40,474 bases of DNA from Bacillota bacterium (GTDB lineage Bacteria > Bacillota > Clostridia > Oscillospirales > Oscillospiraceae): NCBI GenBank assembly GCA_022784505.1, contig JALFUQ010000032.1, forward strand, positions 1 to 40,474. Reading direction: 5' to 3'. The translations under genes and the position numbers were made by a program. The notes below the pieces were generated by a model, which worked only from the letters and a program-made list of their open reading frames with translations, had not been told where the DNA came from and did no database searches. Positions 1-9,331 of this stretch are shown in pieces. Position 1 is the stretch's first letter. Each line of letters begins with the position of its first letter.

Positions 1-2538
1 GACTTTGTAATAGTACTTCGTGCCGGACTTAGACTTGCTGTCGGCGTAGCTGAGCTTCGTGGTGATAGCAACGCGAGTGTATTTCTTGCCGTCAGTGCTG
101 CGGTACACCCAATATTTCGTTGCGCCCGAGACTGCCTTCCAGCTCAGCTTCGCCTTGCCGCCGGAACGGCTGATGGTCACAGTCGGTGCTGCAGGTCTGC
201 ACTTGATGCTCACGTCGTTGCTGAACTCGGATTCGTCGCCGTTGGCGTTCACCGCCTTGACCTTGTAGTAATACTTTGTGCCGATCTCGGCCTTGGTGTT
301 TGTAATGCTCGTGCCCGTGGTAGTAGCAAGCAGGTCGTACTTCTTGCCGTCGGTGCTGCGATACACCTGATACTTCACCGCGCCGTCAACCTTGCTCCAA
401 GAAATCTTAGGCTTGCCCGCCGATGTCGTGATCTTTATCACGGGAGCAGCAGGAGCCGCAGGCTCACCGGCATAATGAATTGTTGCATCGAACAGCGGAT
501 AATTATCGTCGCCAATGCTTATTGCCTTCCATTGTGCGGCATTGCCGCCGTAATAGACATCAGTCAAACTGTCGCACCAGCAGAACACTGCGTCTCCGAT
601 GCTCGTCACGCTCGCAGGTATCGTTATGCTCGTTAGATTGGTGCATTCCCAGAATGCACTATCTCCGATGCTCTCTACACTATTGCCTATCGTCACACTC
701 GTCAGGCTGCTGCAGTCGCAGAAAGCATCTTCACCGATGCTCGTTACGCTGTCGGGTATCATCACACTCGTCAGACTGCTACAGCCGGAGAACGCACCTT
801 CCCCTATACTCGTTACGCTGTCGGGTATCATCACACTCGTCAGACTGCTACAGCCGGAGAACGCACCTTCCCCTATACTCGTTACGCTGTCGGGTATAGC
901 GACATCTGTTACCAGCTCGCCGTTAAAATACAGGCGACTTCCATTACTACAGGGATTTGAATGTACACTGTCTTCAAAGTCGATCCCCAGCCAGAACTCA
1001 ATATCGCCGTTATAATATACATTTTCAATATTGTGGCATTCAAAGAATGCCATTACTCCGATGTACGTCACGCTGTCAGGTATCGTCACACTTGTCAGGC
1101 TGCTGCAGCAGGAGAATGCATAGTCTCCGATGCTCGTTACGCTGTTGCCTATCGTCACACTCGTCAGGCTGCTGCAGTCGCAGAATGCACACCATCCGAT
1201 GTCCGTCACGCTGTCGGGTATCGTCACGCTTTCCAAGCTGCTGCAGCCGGAGAATGCATAGTCTCCGATGCTCGTTACGCTGTTGGGTATCATCACACTT
1301 TTCAAGCTGCTGCAGCCGGAGAATGCATCACTGCCGATGCTCGTAACGCCGTGGGGTATCGTCACGCTCGTCAGGCTGCTGCAGTATTCAAATGCACCAC
1401 TGCCGATGCTCGTAACGCCGTGGGGTATCGTCACGCTCGTCAGGCTGCTGCAGCCGGAGAATGCACTGGGTCCGATGCTCGTTACGCTGTCGGGTATCAT
1501 CACACTTTTCAAGCTGCTGCAGCCGTCGAATGCAACCGCCCCAATGCTTGTTACGCTGTCTGGTATCGTCACACTTGTTAGGCTGCTGCAGCCGAAGAAT
1601 GCACCCCACTCAATGCTCGTTACGCTGAGGCCCGCTACGCGGCCGGGGATGATATACGAGGCAGCAGACTTCCCTGCCGGATAGGTGTGCAGTTCCATTA
1701 TGCCTTTATCAACATACTTGCCATCTTCATAATAAAGTTCATAGTCTTTACTAAACAACACGCCATTATCTGAGCAGTAATATTCATTGCCTTTGTCTAC
1801 GGTAATACTGGTCAGCTTCCCGCAGCCTTCAAATGCACCCACCCCAATGCTTGTTACGCTGTCTGGTATCGTCACACTTGTCAGGCTGCTGCAGCCGGAG
1901 AATGCGTCGCTCATGATGCTCGTTACACTGAGGCTCGCTACGCTATCGGGGATGATATACGAGGCAGCAGACTTCCCTGCCGGATAGGTGTGCAGTTCTG
2001 TTATGCCTCCACTAAACCCCTTGCCATCCTCATAATAACCTTTATAGTCTTTACTAAACAACACTCCATTATCTGAGCAGTAATATTCATTGCCTTTGTC
2101 TACGGTAATACTGGTCAGGTTCCCGCAGTCTTCAAATGCACCTTCTCCGATGTCCGTTACGCTGTCGGGTATCGTCACACTTGTCAGGCTGCTACAGCCG
2201 GAGAATGCATACCATCCGATGCCCGTCACGCTTTTGGGTATTGTCACGCTTGTCAGGCTGCTACAGCCGGAAAATGCATAGTCTCCGATGTGCGTCACGC
2301 TGTTGGGTATCACTACTTTTACTATTGAGTCAGCTTTGCTGCTCCAAGGCGCTTCCCCACGGAAGTAGCCATACATTGCTCCCGTGCCGCTTATGGTGAG
2401 CGTGCCGTTGCTGTCCAGTGTCCATGTCAGGTTATCCCCGCACTCGCCACTGGTAGGTGCTGAATCGGCAAAAGCTGTCGGAATCAGCGTAAACACAAAG
2501 CACAATGCCAAGGCAAAGCTTAATATTCGTTTCTTCAT
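1..2538 (-). CDS. BspA-like leucine-rich-repeat surface protein with Fn3 domains (C-terminus outside window)
   Basis: Read on the minus strand from ATG at 2538 to the window edge, 846 open codons with the same frame at both ends. Residues 1-25 form a signal peptide (MKKR, then a hydrophobic core ending PTAFA). Next comes the N-terminal block usual in clostridial BspA-like proteins (SGECGDNLTW, then TLTISGTGAM). About 17 TpLRR/LRR_5 repeats of 23 residues follow (pattern IPDSVTSIGDYAFSGCSSLT) up to about residue 685. At least two fibronectin type III domains come after (SWKAVSGATKYWVYRSTDGK). Two LRRs carry insertions containing NEYYCSDNGVLFSKD and TYPAGKSAASY. The start is supported by GGAGAGGG just upstream. 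Such proteins are secreted and mediate adhesion or host interaction; the ligand here is unknown. The anchoring C-terminus is not in the window. Confidence 0.9.
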   Translation of the reverse strand, partial: MKKRILSFALALCFVFTLIPTAFADSAPTSGECGDNLTWTLDSNGTLTISGTGAMYGYFRGEAPWSSKADSIVKVVIPNSVTHIGDYAFSGCSSLTSVTIPKSVTGIGWYAFSGCSSLTSVTIPDSVTDIGEGAFEDCGNLTSITVDKGNEYYCSDNGVLFSKDYKGYYEDGKGFSGGITELHTYPAGKSAASYIIPDSVASLSVTSIMSDAFSGCSSLTSVTIPDSVTSIGVGAFEGCGKLTSITVDKGNEYYCSDNGVLFSKDYELYYEDGKYVDKGIMELHTYPAGKSAASYIIPGRVAGLSVTSIEWGAFFGCSSLTSVTIPDSVTSIGAVAFDGCSSLKSVMIPDSVTSIGPSAFSGCSSLTSVTIPHGVTSIGSGAFEYCSSLTSVTIPHGVTSIGSDAFSGCSSLKSVMIPNSVTSIGDYAFSGCSSLESVTIPDSVTDIGWCAFCDCSSLTSVTIGNSVTSIGDYAFSCCSSLTSVTIPDSVTYIGVMAFFECHNIENVYYNGDIEFWLGIDFEDSVHSNPCSNGSRLYFNGELVTDVAIPDSVTSIGEGAFSGCSSLTSVMIPDSVTSIGEGAFSGCSSLTSVMIPDSVTSIGEDAFCDCSSLTSVTIGNSVESIGDSAFWECTNLTSITIPASVTSIGDAVFCWCDSLTDVYYGGNAAQWKAISIGDDNYPLFDATIHYAGEPAAPAAPVIKITTSAGKPKISWSKVDGAVKYQVYRSTDGKKYDLLATTTGTSITNTKAEIGTKYYYKVKAVNANGDESEFSNDVSIKCRPAAPTVTISRSGGKAKLSWKAVSGATKYWVYRSTDGKKYTRVAITTKLSYADSKSKSGTKYYYKV
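740..877. repeat. Two identical 69-bp tandem repeats inside the LRR gene
   Basis: Positions 740-808 and 809-877 are identical, and a third copy begins at 878 before diverging. Each unit encodes one 23-residue LRR. The identity implies recent in-frame duplication. Confidence 0.9.
1640..2183. repeat. 303-bp-offset internal duplication in the LRR gene
   Basis: The stretch from about 1640 to 1880 is repeated, slightly diverged, at about 1943 to 2183. The offset is 303 bp (101 codons), so it stays in frame. Each copy encodes an LRR plus the inserted CSDNGVLFSKD hairpin and the PAGKSAASYIIPDSV segment. Confidence 0.85.
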
Positions 2539-2616
2539 TTCCCTCTCCTTTTGTCTTTTTGAATTTGCAGCATTTGGTGTATGTGCACCTGTATGTACAA
2601 ATTTTTCTATGTTTCT

Positions 2617-2645
2617 ATTTTACAATTACCCCCTCCATTTGTCAA
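2617..2645 (-). promoter_or_regulatory. Sigma-A promoter of the LRR surface-protein gene
   Basis: On the minus strand TTGACA (2645-2640) and TAAAAT (2622-2617) are separated by 17 bp, about 80 bp upstream of the start codon. This leaves a moderately long AT-rich leader before GGAGAGGG. The rest of 2539-2707 shows nothing else recognisable. Confidence 0.75.
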
Positions 2646-2707
2646 TCGCAGCCATATGTGGAGTCCGACAAAAATAGCCTCCCATTTTTGGCCGGAATGA
2701 CGAAAAC

Positions 2708-2732
2708 GCCCCTGCGCGATATGCGCAGGGGC
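2708..2732 (-). terminator. Hairpin terminator after the DUF1836 gene
   Basis: Ten-bp arms GCCCCTGCGC and GCGCAGGGGC with a 5-nt loop. Read on the minus strand, the hairpin is followed by GTTTTC, just downstream of the DUF1836 stop. Confidence 0.7.
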
Positions 2733-2746
2733 ATTGGGGCATGTAT

Positions 2747-3352
2747 TCATCTGTCAAGCGAAATGTCGCCGCCGGTCTCGATGGTTTTGCCGTCGAGCAG
2801 CAGCATCTTTTCCGCAAAAAGTCTCGAAAATCCGCTTATCACCGCCGCCGCCGTGATGAGATCCTCGGCATTCTCGGTAGAGATGTCGGTCGTCTCCTCG
2901 CGGTCGAGAATGTCCGCCGCGGCAAGGCGCACCTGATTTGTGAAATACGCCGCCGCACGGCTGTGCTGCTTTGCGTAGGAGTTATAGATATCCCGCAGCT
3001 CGTCCTCGGACAGCCCCATGGGTATCATCGTCTGCAAGGTGGGAATACTAAGACAGTGCTTGAGCGAGCAGATCATGATAAGATACGCAATGTGCGTGCG
3101 GTAGTAGCGCTTTTTTATCGGCTCGGGCATGATCTTTTTGCGGACATAATTGTTCACCGTCGCCGCCGAAATAAACTGCTCCTCCTTGAGCTCCGGCGGC
3201 AGGTAGTCCAGATAGCCCTTGAGCAGCGTCACTATCTGCTCCATGTAAAGCCCGATGTCCGGGATGTCCTCCCACATCGGCAGCCGGTAGTTATTCAGAT
3301 ACTTCTCCCATCTGCGCAGCTTGGCAGCAACGAGAGCCTTGTCCAATGTCAT
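2747..3352 (-). CDS. DUF1836 domain-containing protein
   Basis: A 201-residue protein. The N-terminal two thirds matches DUF1836 in character: WEKYLNNYRLPMWEDIPDIG, then AATVNNYVRKKIMPEP and the repeated-helix segment RTHIAYLIMICSLKHCLSI. NNYVRK looks like the recognition part of a helix-turn-helix, so a DNA-binding role is plausible but unproven for the family. An in-frame GTG lies 9 bp further upstream at 3361. The ATG at 3352 is preferred because AGGAG sits 8 nt before it, whereas the GTG would fall on the ribosome binding site itself. It is monocistronic and divergent from degV, with about 140 bp between them. Confidence 0.8.
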   Translation of the reverse strand: MTLDKALVAAKLRRWEKYLNNYRLPMWEDIPDIGLYMEQIVTLLKGYLDYLPPELKEEQFISAATVNNYVRKKIMPEPIKKRYYRTHIAYLIMICSLKHCLSIPTLQTMIPMGLSEDELRDIYNSYAKQHSRAAAYFTNQVRLAAADILDREETTDISTENAEDLITAAAVISGFSRLFAEKMLLLDGKTIETGGDISLDR

Positions 3353-3381
3353 CAAAACCACTCCTATTTCTTTCGCCTGCT

Positions 3382-3411
3382 ATTTTAGCACACAAATAAT
3401 TCGGCAGTCAA
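3382..3411 (-). promoter_or_regulatory. Promoter of the DUF1836 gene
   Basis: Minus strand TTGACT (3411-3406), an 18-bp spacer, then TAAAAT (3387-3382) with an extended -10 TGC. It lies about 30 bp upstream of the start codon. Confidence 0.6.
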
Positions 3412-3433
3412 TGACAAGTTTAACTTTTTAGGC

Positions 3434-3462
3434 TTGACATAATCTTAACACCGTGATAATCT
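3434..3462 (+). promoter_or_regulatory. Sigma-A promoter of degV
   Basis: TTGACA (3434-3439), a 17-bp spacer, then TAATCT (3457-3462). The -10 hexamer lies inside the left arm of a perfect palindrome. Confidence 0.7.
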
Positions 3463-3480
3463 AATCTGGCAGATTAGATT
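3458..3480 (+). promoter_or_regulatory. Perfect 23-bp palindrome (putative operator) over the degV -10/start region
   Basis: AATCTAATCT (3458-3467), spacer GGC, AGATTAGATT (3471-3480). The arms are perfect 10-mers. The position over the -10 and the presumed transcription start is typical of a repressor operator, and the same bases could form a 5' hairpin in the mRNA. The regulator is not identifiable from the window. Confidence 0.6.
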
Positions 3481-3495
3481 GCATAAGGAGTTACT

Positions 3496-4377
3496 ATGAG
3501 TTACCGCATTTTTACCGATACATCCGCAAACCTGTCCACAGACACGACCGAGGCGCTCGGCATCACCGTCGTCCCGCTGTCGTATATCCTCAACGGCGAG
3601 GAGCGTATGTGCACCGACACCCGCAAATTTGACGGGGCGGGCTACTACGGCGCGATCAGAAAGCACGCAAGCGTCAACACCTCGCAGGTCAACCCCTTTA
3701 GATTTGAGGAGTACATGGAGCCCGCCCTGCAGGCCGGTGACGATATTTTGTATGTCGGTATGTCCTCGGGCATCAGCGGCTCGTTCGCTTCGGCGAAAAT
3801 GGCCATCGAACAGCTCAAGGAAAAGTACCCCGAGAGAGATCTGCGCGCCGTCGACACGCTCAGCGCCTCGCTCGCCGAGGGTATAGTCGTGCTCAAGGCG
3901 GTCGAGTATGTAAATGCGGGTATGGATATCGACGAGATAGAGCGCAAGCTCAATGAGCTGAGCTACAGCGTCTGTCAGATATTTATGGTCGATGACCTCA
4001 TGCACCTCAGGCGCACCGGTAGGCTGTCGAACGCCGTGGCGCTGGCAGGCTCGGTTTTGCAGATAAAGCCGCTGCTCATCGGCGACGAGCAGGGAAAGAT
4101 AGTCTGCATCAAAAAGGAGCGCGGCAGGCGCAGAGCCATCGAGGGGCTTGTGAAGGTGTACGAGACGTATGTCGAAAACGCCGGTGAGAACATCGTCGGC
4201 ATCGCCCACGCCGACTGCGCCGAAGATGCAGAGCATCTGGCCACCCGCCTGCGTGAGATCGCTCCGCCCAAGGATATAATCATCGAGTGCTACGAGCCCG
4301 TGACCGGTGCCCATGTCGGCCCCGACACTCTCGCCCTGTTCTTCGTCGGCAAAGACGGCTTCCGCTCGGACAGATAA
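3496..4377 (+). CDS. DegV family fatty-acid-binding protein
   Basis: A 293-residue protein, full length for the family. The N-terminus YRIFTDTSANLS matches the DegV opening, where the first strand ends in a TD(S/T) lipid-carboxylate-binding motif. The segment VNTSQVNPFRFEEYM and the SSGISGSFASAKMA motif around residues 90-105 follow. DegV/FakB proteins bind fatty acids; the FakB members present acyl chains to the kinase FakA for phosphorylation. No FakA is nearby, so the exact role is open. AAGGAG precedes the ATG. The upstream palindrome predicts dedicated transcriptional control. Confidence 0.9.
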   Translation: MSYRIFTDTSANLSTDTTEALGITVVPLSYILNGEERMCTDTRKFDGAGYYGAIRKHASVNTSQVNPFRFEEYMEPALQAGDDILYVGMSSGISGSFASAKMAIEQLKEKYPERDLRAVDTLSASLAEGIVVLKAVEYVNAGMDIDEIERKLNELSYSVCQIFMVDDLMHLRRTGRLSNAVALAGSVLQIKPLLIGDEQGKIVCIKKERGRRRAIEGLVKVYETYVENAGENIVGIAHADCAEDAEHLATRLREIAPPKDIIIECYEPVTGAHVGPDTLALFFVGKDGFRSDR

Positions 4378-4429
4378 TGATTTTGTTGTTGATATTGTGA
4401 TATTGTATATAGGTGATCGCCCACGCGCG

Positions 4430-4463
4430 AAAACTCCGGCAGTGCCACCACTGCCGGAGTTTC
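4430..4463 (+). terminator. Hairpin terminator after degV
   Basis: Fifteen-bp arms GAAACTCCGGCAGTG and CACTGCCGGAGTTTC with a 4-nt loop. Only a weak T-run follows (TTCAATTCGTTTT). Confidence 0.6.
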
Positions 4464-4703
4464 AATTCGTTTTACGCTTTTGCTAATCGTTTTTGCGTCA
4501 GCCCGACCGACGCAGTCCGTTGAACGGGCGCAGCAAAGACAGCTCGCAGAGGATTAAACCTCCGCAGTCCGGTAGACCGGTGCACCGATTCCCCGTACCG
4601 GGATTCCAAAGGGCGGTTAAGCGCCTTTGGCTGCGTTTCTTTTGTGACTTTTCTTTGGCAGCACAAAGAAAAGTTAATAATTGGTGTTAGTGAAACCGAA
4701 CGA
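4464..4703. other. Hairpin-rich non-coding stretch between degV and the SseB-like gene
   Basis: No supportable gene. The stretch is a string of short fold-backs: CCGTTGAACGG, GAGG-ATTAAA-CCTC, CCGGTAGACCGG, and AAAGGGCG paired with CGCCTTT. It ends in the R1 palindromic repeat. The open frame on the minus strand here (4472-4774) overlaps the next gene's promoter and encodes the R1 repeat, so it is not believed to be protein-coding. Confidence 0.5.
4623..4678 (+). repeat. R1 dispersed palindromic repeat, copy 1
   Basis: This 56-bp unit begins GCCTTTGGCTGCG and contains a hairpin with arms ACTTTTCTTTG and CAAAGAAAAGT around a 6-nt loop. A second copy on the opposite strand lies at 12119-12174. 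It differs at one base outside the loop (GTGACT versus GTAACT) and at the loop ends (GCAGCA versus ACAGCG). Confidence 0.85.
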
Positions 4704-4732
4704 TAGACAACAGCCCCATCTTGTGCTATAAT
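4704..4732 (+). promoter_or_regulatory. Promoter of the SseB-like gene
   Basis: TAGACA (4704-4709), a 17-bp spacer, then TATAAT (4727-4732) with an extended -10 TGC. Because the -10 overlaps the possible in-frame TTG start at 4732, it rules that start out in favour of ATG 4768. Confidence 0.7.
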
Positions 4733-4767
4733 TGACGCATCAAATTTTGGAACACGAGGGCGATAAC

Positions 4768-5217
4768 ATGGCAAACGGACTTACTCCCGAGCAGACTTCG
4801 CAGCTTTCACGCAGCGGCATAAAAAAGCTCATAAAAACCTACAACGACTCCAACCAGCAGGACAAGGCGACGCTGTCGCTCATCTTCGAGCAGCTGGCAA
4901 GAACTTCGCTGTACTTCATCGTTGAAAAGGACAGCGACCCCAAGACCGGCACGCTGCGCTTTATGACGCTGTCGACCGGCGGTCAGGTGTTCATCCCCAT
5001 TTTCACGGGGCCGGACGATTTCGGCGCACTCGCCGACCAGGGCAAGGCCGTGTGCCTTGAGCCGGAAAGCTACCTGCGCATGCTGCTTGAGAACAACTGC
5101 CACGCGGTCATAAACCCCTTCGGCAGCTACTTTTTGATGTGGCCGGAGCTCGTGCGAGACTACCTGCTCCCGTTTACTATCGAGACAAAGGACCTCGCCC
5201 AGCAGAAAAATATGTAA
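4768..5217 (+). CDS. SseB-like domain protein
   Basis: A 149-residue soluble protein. The central part (TLRFMTLSTGGQVFIPIFTGPDDF) resembles the SseB N-terminal domain, an alpha/beta domain found in many Gram-positive proteins of unknown function. The C-terminal half (YLRMLLENNCHAVINPFG) also fits that fold. The start is ATG 4768, preceded by GAGGG, since the upstream TTG alternative overlaps the promoter. It is monocistronic between its own promoter and a strong terminator. The cellular role is not known; the Salmonella namesake's secretion role should not be transferred. Confidence 0.6.
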   Translation: MANGLTPEQTSQLSRSGIKKLIKTYNDSNQQDKATLSLIFEQLARTSLYFIVEKDSDPKTGTLRFMTLSTGGQVFIPIFTGPDDFGALADQGKAVCLEPESYLRMLLENNCHAVINPFGSYFLMWPELVRDYLLPFTIETKDLAQQKNM

Positions 5218-5218
5218 G

Positions 5219-5248
5219 AAAAAGGCTCACCTCACGGTGAGCCTTTTT
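5219..5248. terminator. Bidirectional terminator between the SseB-like gene and groEL
   Basis: Thirteen-bp arms AAAAAGGCTCACC and GGTGAGCCTTTTT with loop TCAC. There are T-runs in both directions, so it can serve both convergent transcripts. Confidence 0.85.
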
Positions 5249-5265
5249 CAGTGCCTACTGTTTAA

Positions 5266-6894
<1,629 letters not shown>

Positions 6895-6912
6895 CTAACG
6901 CTCCTTTTTACC

Positions 6913-7197
6913 TTATTCTACTATTGCGAGAATATCGCTCTGGCGGACGATGGTGTAATCAACATCGTCGAGCTTTATCTTGCTGCCGCTGTACTTGCCG
7001 ACGAGAACCTTGTCGCCGACTGCGACTTCCATCTTAACCTCGTTGCCGTCGACTACGCCGCCGGGGCCAACCTCGACGACTTCGTAAATTTCGGGCTTCT
7101 CCTGAGCGGAAGCGGTGAGGAAAATGCCGCTCTGGGTCTTCTCCTCAGCAGCACGCTGCACGAGAACGATTCTGTCTGCCAAAGGTTTCAGCTTCAT
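6913..7197 (-). CDS. groES: Co-chaperonin GroES (Hsp10)
   Basis: A 94-residue protein, typical GroES length. It begins MKLKPLADRIVLVQ and contains the mobile-loop segment EEKTQSGIFL and the dome/base pattern VGPGGVVDGNEVKMEVAVGD. It caps GroEL during the folding cycle. Start 7197 is chosen because GGAGG lies 8 nt upstream; the longer frame from 7212 would begin inside the ribosome binding site. First gene of the heat-shock operon. Confidence 0.98.
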   Translation of the reverse strand: MKLKPLADRIVLVQRAAEEKTQSGIFLTASAQEKPEIYEVVEVGPGGVVDGNEVKMEVAVGDKVLVGKYSGSKIKLDDVDYTIVRQSDILAIVE

Positions 7198-7233
7198 ATA
7201 TATTACCTCCAAATATTTTATACAAAAAAATTC

Positions 7234-7279
7234 ATCGAATTAGCACTCTTTAGCCCTGAGTGCTAATTCGATTATTATA
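7234..7279 (-). promoter_or_regulatory. CIRCE operator (HrcA site) with groESL promoter -10
   Basis: TTAGCACTC (7240-7248), nine bases, GAGTGCTAA (7258-7266) matches the CIRCE consensus exactly. The arms extend to 15 bp each (7234-7248 and 7258-7272). On the minus strand a TATAAT (7279-7274) lies immediately upstream, so HrcA bound here would block groESL transcription. HrcA itself is not in the window. Confidence 0.95.
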
Positions 7280-7356
7280 ATAACACACTTTTCGGATTTT
7301 GCAATAGCAAAAATGCAAAAATTTTATGAAATTTTATATATGTTTCGACACGAGTT

Positions 7357-8472
7357 TCAGAAATACATAAACAAATCACACTTTATCATGCCGTTATACA
7401 GCTTGCGCTTTTTGTCGGCGGATTTGCCGAAGGTGCGCTCAAACTCGGTGTGCGAGGACAAAAGGTACAGCTTCCAGTTCTCCGTTTTGCGCCACGCCTC
7501 GCCGAACAGGCGATAAAGCGTCTCGGCTTCCTGCTTTTCCATGATGCGCTCGCCGTAGGGCGGGTTCGTGACGATGATGCCGTTTTCGGTCTTGCGGTCA
7601 AATTTTGTCGCATCTGCTTTTTCAAAGCGGACTATATCCGCAACACCGGCGCGCTCGGCGTTTTCACGGGCGATAACGAGCGCGTTGGGGTCTATATCCG
7701 CACCCACGATGCGGTAGTCGCCGTGAAATTCTCTTGAGCGAGCCTCCTCACGGGCAAGGTTCCACACGCTGCCGTCGAGACTGCGCCACGCCATTGCCGA
7801 GAAGCGGCGGTCAAGCCCGGGCGCGCGGTTTTTGGCAATGAGTGCCGCCTCGATGGGGATAGTCCCGCTGCCGCAGAACGGGTCGCAGAAGTCCTCCCTG
7901 CCGCGGTAGCGCGAGAGCGTGACCATAGCGGCGGCCATGGTCTCCTTGAGCGGCGCTGCATTGTGCGCCGGACGGTAGCCGCGCTTGTGAAGCCCCGCAC
8001 CGGAGGTGTCGATGCACAAAGACGCTACATCCTTCATTATAGAAAACTGTATCTGATAGGTCTCGGCGGTCTCGTCGAACCACTCGATGCCGTAGACGCT
8101 TTTTAAGCGCTCCACGACCGCCTTTTTGATTATCTTCTGACAGTCGGAGACGGAAAACAGCTTCGAGTTGAGGCTGTAGCCCTTGACGGGGAAGGCGGCA
8201 TCGCGGGGGATGAGCATTTCCCACGGCAGTGCCTTGGTCTTTTCAAAAAGCTCATCGAAGCTGCGCGCTTCAAACCTGCCGAGCTCCACGAGCACCCGCT
8301 CGCCTATCCTTAAATTTATATTCGCCTTGGCGATCGCTTCTGCGCCGCCCTTAAAATATACTCTGCCGTTTTCCGAGCGCACCTCGCTGAGCTTCATTCT
8401 CTTGAGTTCGTCGGCGATCGGCCCCTCAAGGCCGAGCAGGCAGGGTACGCACAGGTCAAATTCATCGTTCAT
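7357..8472 (-). CDS. THUMP-domain class I RNA methyltransferase (RlmL/YpsC-like)
   Basis: A 371-residue protein. The N-terminal part (LCVPCLLGLEGPIADELKRM) and the following THUMP-type RNA-binding region match the single-domain RlmL/YpsC family. The C-terminal Rossmann domain carries the SAM-binding motif FCDPFCGSGTIPIEA and the catalytic motif TNPPYGER typical of N2-guanine or N6-adenine RNA methylases. By family, the likely product is m2G in 23S rRNA (position 2445 in E. coli RlmL). The E. coli enzyme has a second methylase domain that is absent here, as usual in Firmicutes. AAGGAGA precedes the ATG at 8472. Confidence 0.9.
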   Translation of the reverse strand: MNDEFDLCVPCLLGLEGPIADELKRMKLSEVRSENGRVYFKGGAEAIAKANINLRIGERVLVELGRFEARSFDELFEKTKALPWEMLIPRDAAFPVKGYSLNSKLFSVSDCQKIIKKAVVERLKSVYGIEWFDETAETYQIQFSIMKDVASLCIDTSGAGLHKRGYRPAHNAAPLKETMAAAMVTLSRYRGREDFCDPFCGSGTIPIEAALIAKNRAPGLDRRFSAMAWRSLDGSVWNLAREEARSREFHGDYRIVGADIDPNALVIARENAERAGVADIVRFEKADATKFDRKTENGIIVTNPPYGERIMEKQEAETLYRLFGEAWRKTENWKLYLLSSHTEFERTFGKSADKKRKLYNGMIKCDLFMYF

Positions 8473-8584
8473 GCCGAAATCTCCTTTTCCGGATTAGATA
8501 ATAACCGAAAACCGTTATAATGTAAATGAAAAAATATACATACGGTCACTTTGTTTTACATTTTATTCACCTTTATTGTTCTGC

Positions 8585-8613
8585 TTGATGTATAATCGAT
8601 TTGCAACTATAAT
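8585..8613 (+). promoter_or_regulatory. Promoter of the two-component/HtrA operon
   Basis: TTGATG (8585-8590), a 17-bp spacer, then TATAAT (8608-8613). A second TATAAT at 8591-8596 lies between them without a convincing -35. Confidence 0.65.
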
Positions 8614-8644
8614 AGTATCAAAATCCACCTAAGGGGGAAGAATT

Positions 8645-9331
8645 ATGAATAAAAGAGCCCTCATTGTAGAAGACGATGTCAACATCGCCGAGCTGCTGAT
8701 GCTCTATCTTGAAAAGGACGGCTTTGATGTCAGCATCGCCCACGACGGCGGCAAGGGTATGGCTATGTTCAACGAGCTTAATCCCGACCTCGTGCTGCTG
8801 GACGTGATGATGCCCGTTATGGACGGCGTTCAGGTCTGCCGTGAGATCCGCAAGACCTCGTCCGTGCCCATCATCATGCTCACCGCTAAGGGCGAGACCT
8901 CGGACAAGGTCACGGGTCTTGACTCGGGCGCGGACGATTATATCACCAAGCCCTTCGAGGTCAAGGAGCTGTTGGCTCGCATCCACGCGGTCATGCGCCG
9001 CACCGAGGATAACGACGCTCCCAAGGAGAAGAAGCTCTGCTACGACAAGCTCATCGTCAACCTCGATTCCTACGAGCTCATCGTCGACGGCAAGAAGGTC
9101 GACACTCCGCCTAAGGAGATGGAGCTTCTGTACCACCTCGCCGCTTCGCCGAACATCGTTTTTACGAGAAACCAGCTTCTTGACGAGGTCTGGGGCTTTG
9201 ACTACTTCGGCGATTCGAGAACCGTCGATGTCCACATCAAGCGCCTGCGCGAAAAGCTCGAGGGCGTTTCCGACCAGTGGTCCTTGCAGACCGTATGGGG
9301 CGTGGGCTACAAGTTTGAAGTTGCGCGTTAA
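8645..9331 (+). CDS. OmpR/PhoB-family response regulator
   Basis: A 228-residue protein. The receiver domain (residues 1-118) has the acidic pocket EDD (9-11), the phospho-acceptor D53 in LLDVMMP, T80 and K102 in TKPF. The C-terminal winged helix (about 130-228) contains LDEVWGFDYFGDSRTVDVHI and ends GVGYKFE. It should bind DNA as a phosphorylated dimer and activate or repress envelope genes, probably including its own operon. The strong ribosome binding site AAGGGGGAAG lies 4 nt before the ATG. The stop codon abuts the kinase start directly. Confidence 0.96.
   Translation: MNKRALIVEDDVNIAELLMLYLEKDGFDVSIAHDGGKGMAMFNELNPDLVLLDVMMPVMDGVQVCREIRKTSSVPIIMLTAKGETSDKVTGLDSGADDYITKPFEVKELLARIHAVMRRTEDNDAPKEKKLCYDKLIVNLDSYELIVDGKKVDTPPKEMELLYHLAASPNIVFTRNQLLDEVWGFDYFGDSRTVDVHIKRLREKLEGVSDQWSLQTVWGVGYKFEVAR

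Noticed and set aside
480..2399. Several plus-strand open frames of 60-200 codons, rich in Cys, Ser and Arg
   Set aside because: They are antisense shadows of the repeated LRR gene on the minus strand, share its 69-bp period, and lack ribosome binding sites.
4472..4774. Minus-strand 100-codon frame across the degV/SseB-like gap
   Set aside because: It reads through the R1 repeat and the next gene's promoter. The shared KVTKETQPKA text with a frame at 12131 is just the repeat DNA translated.
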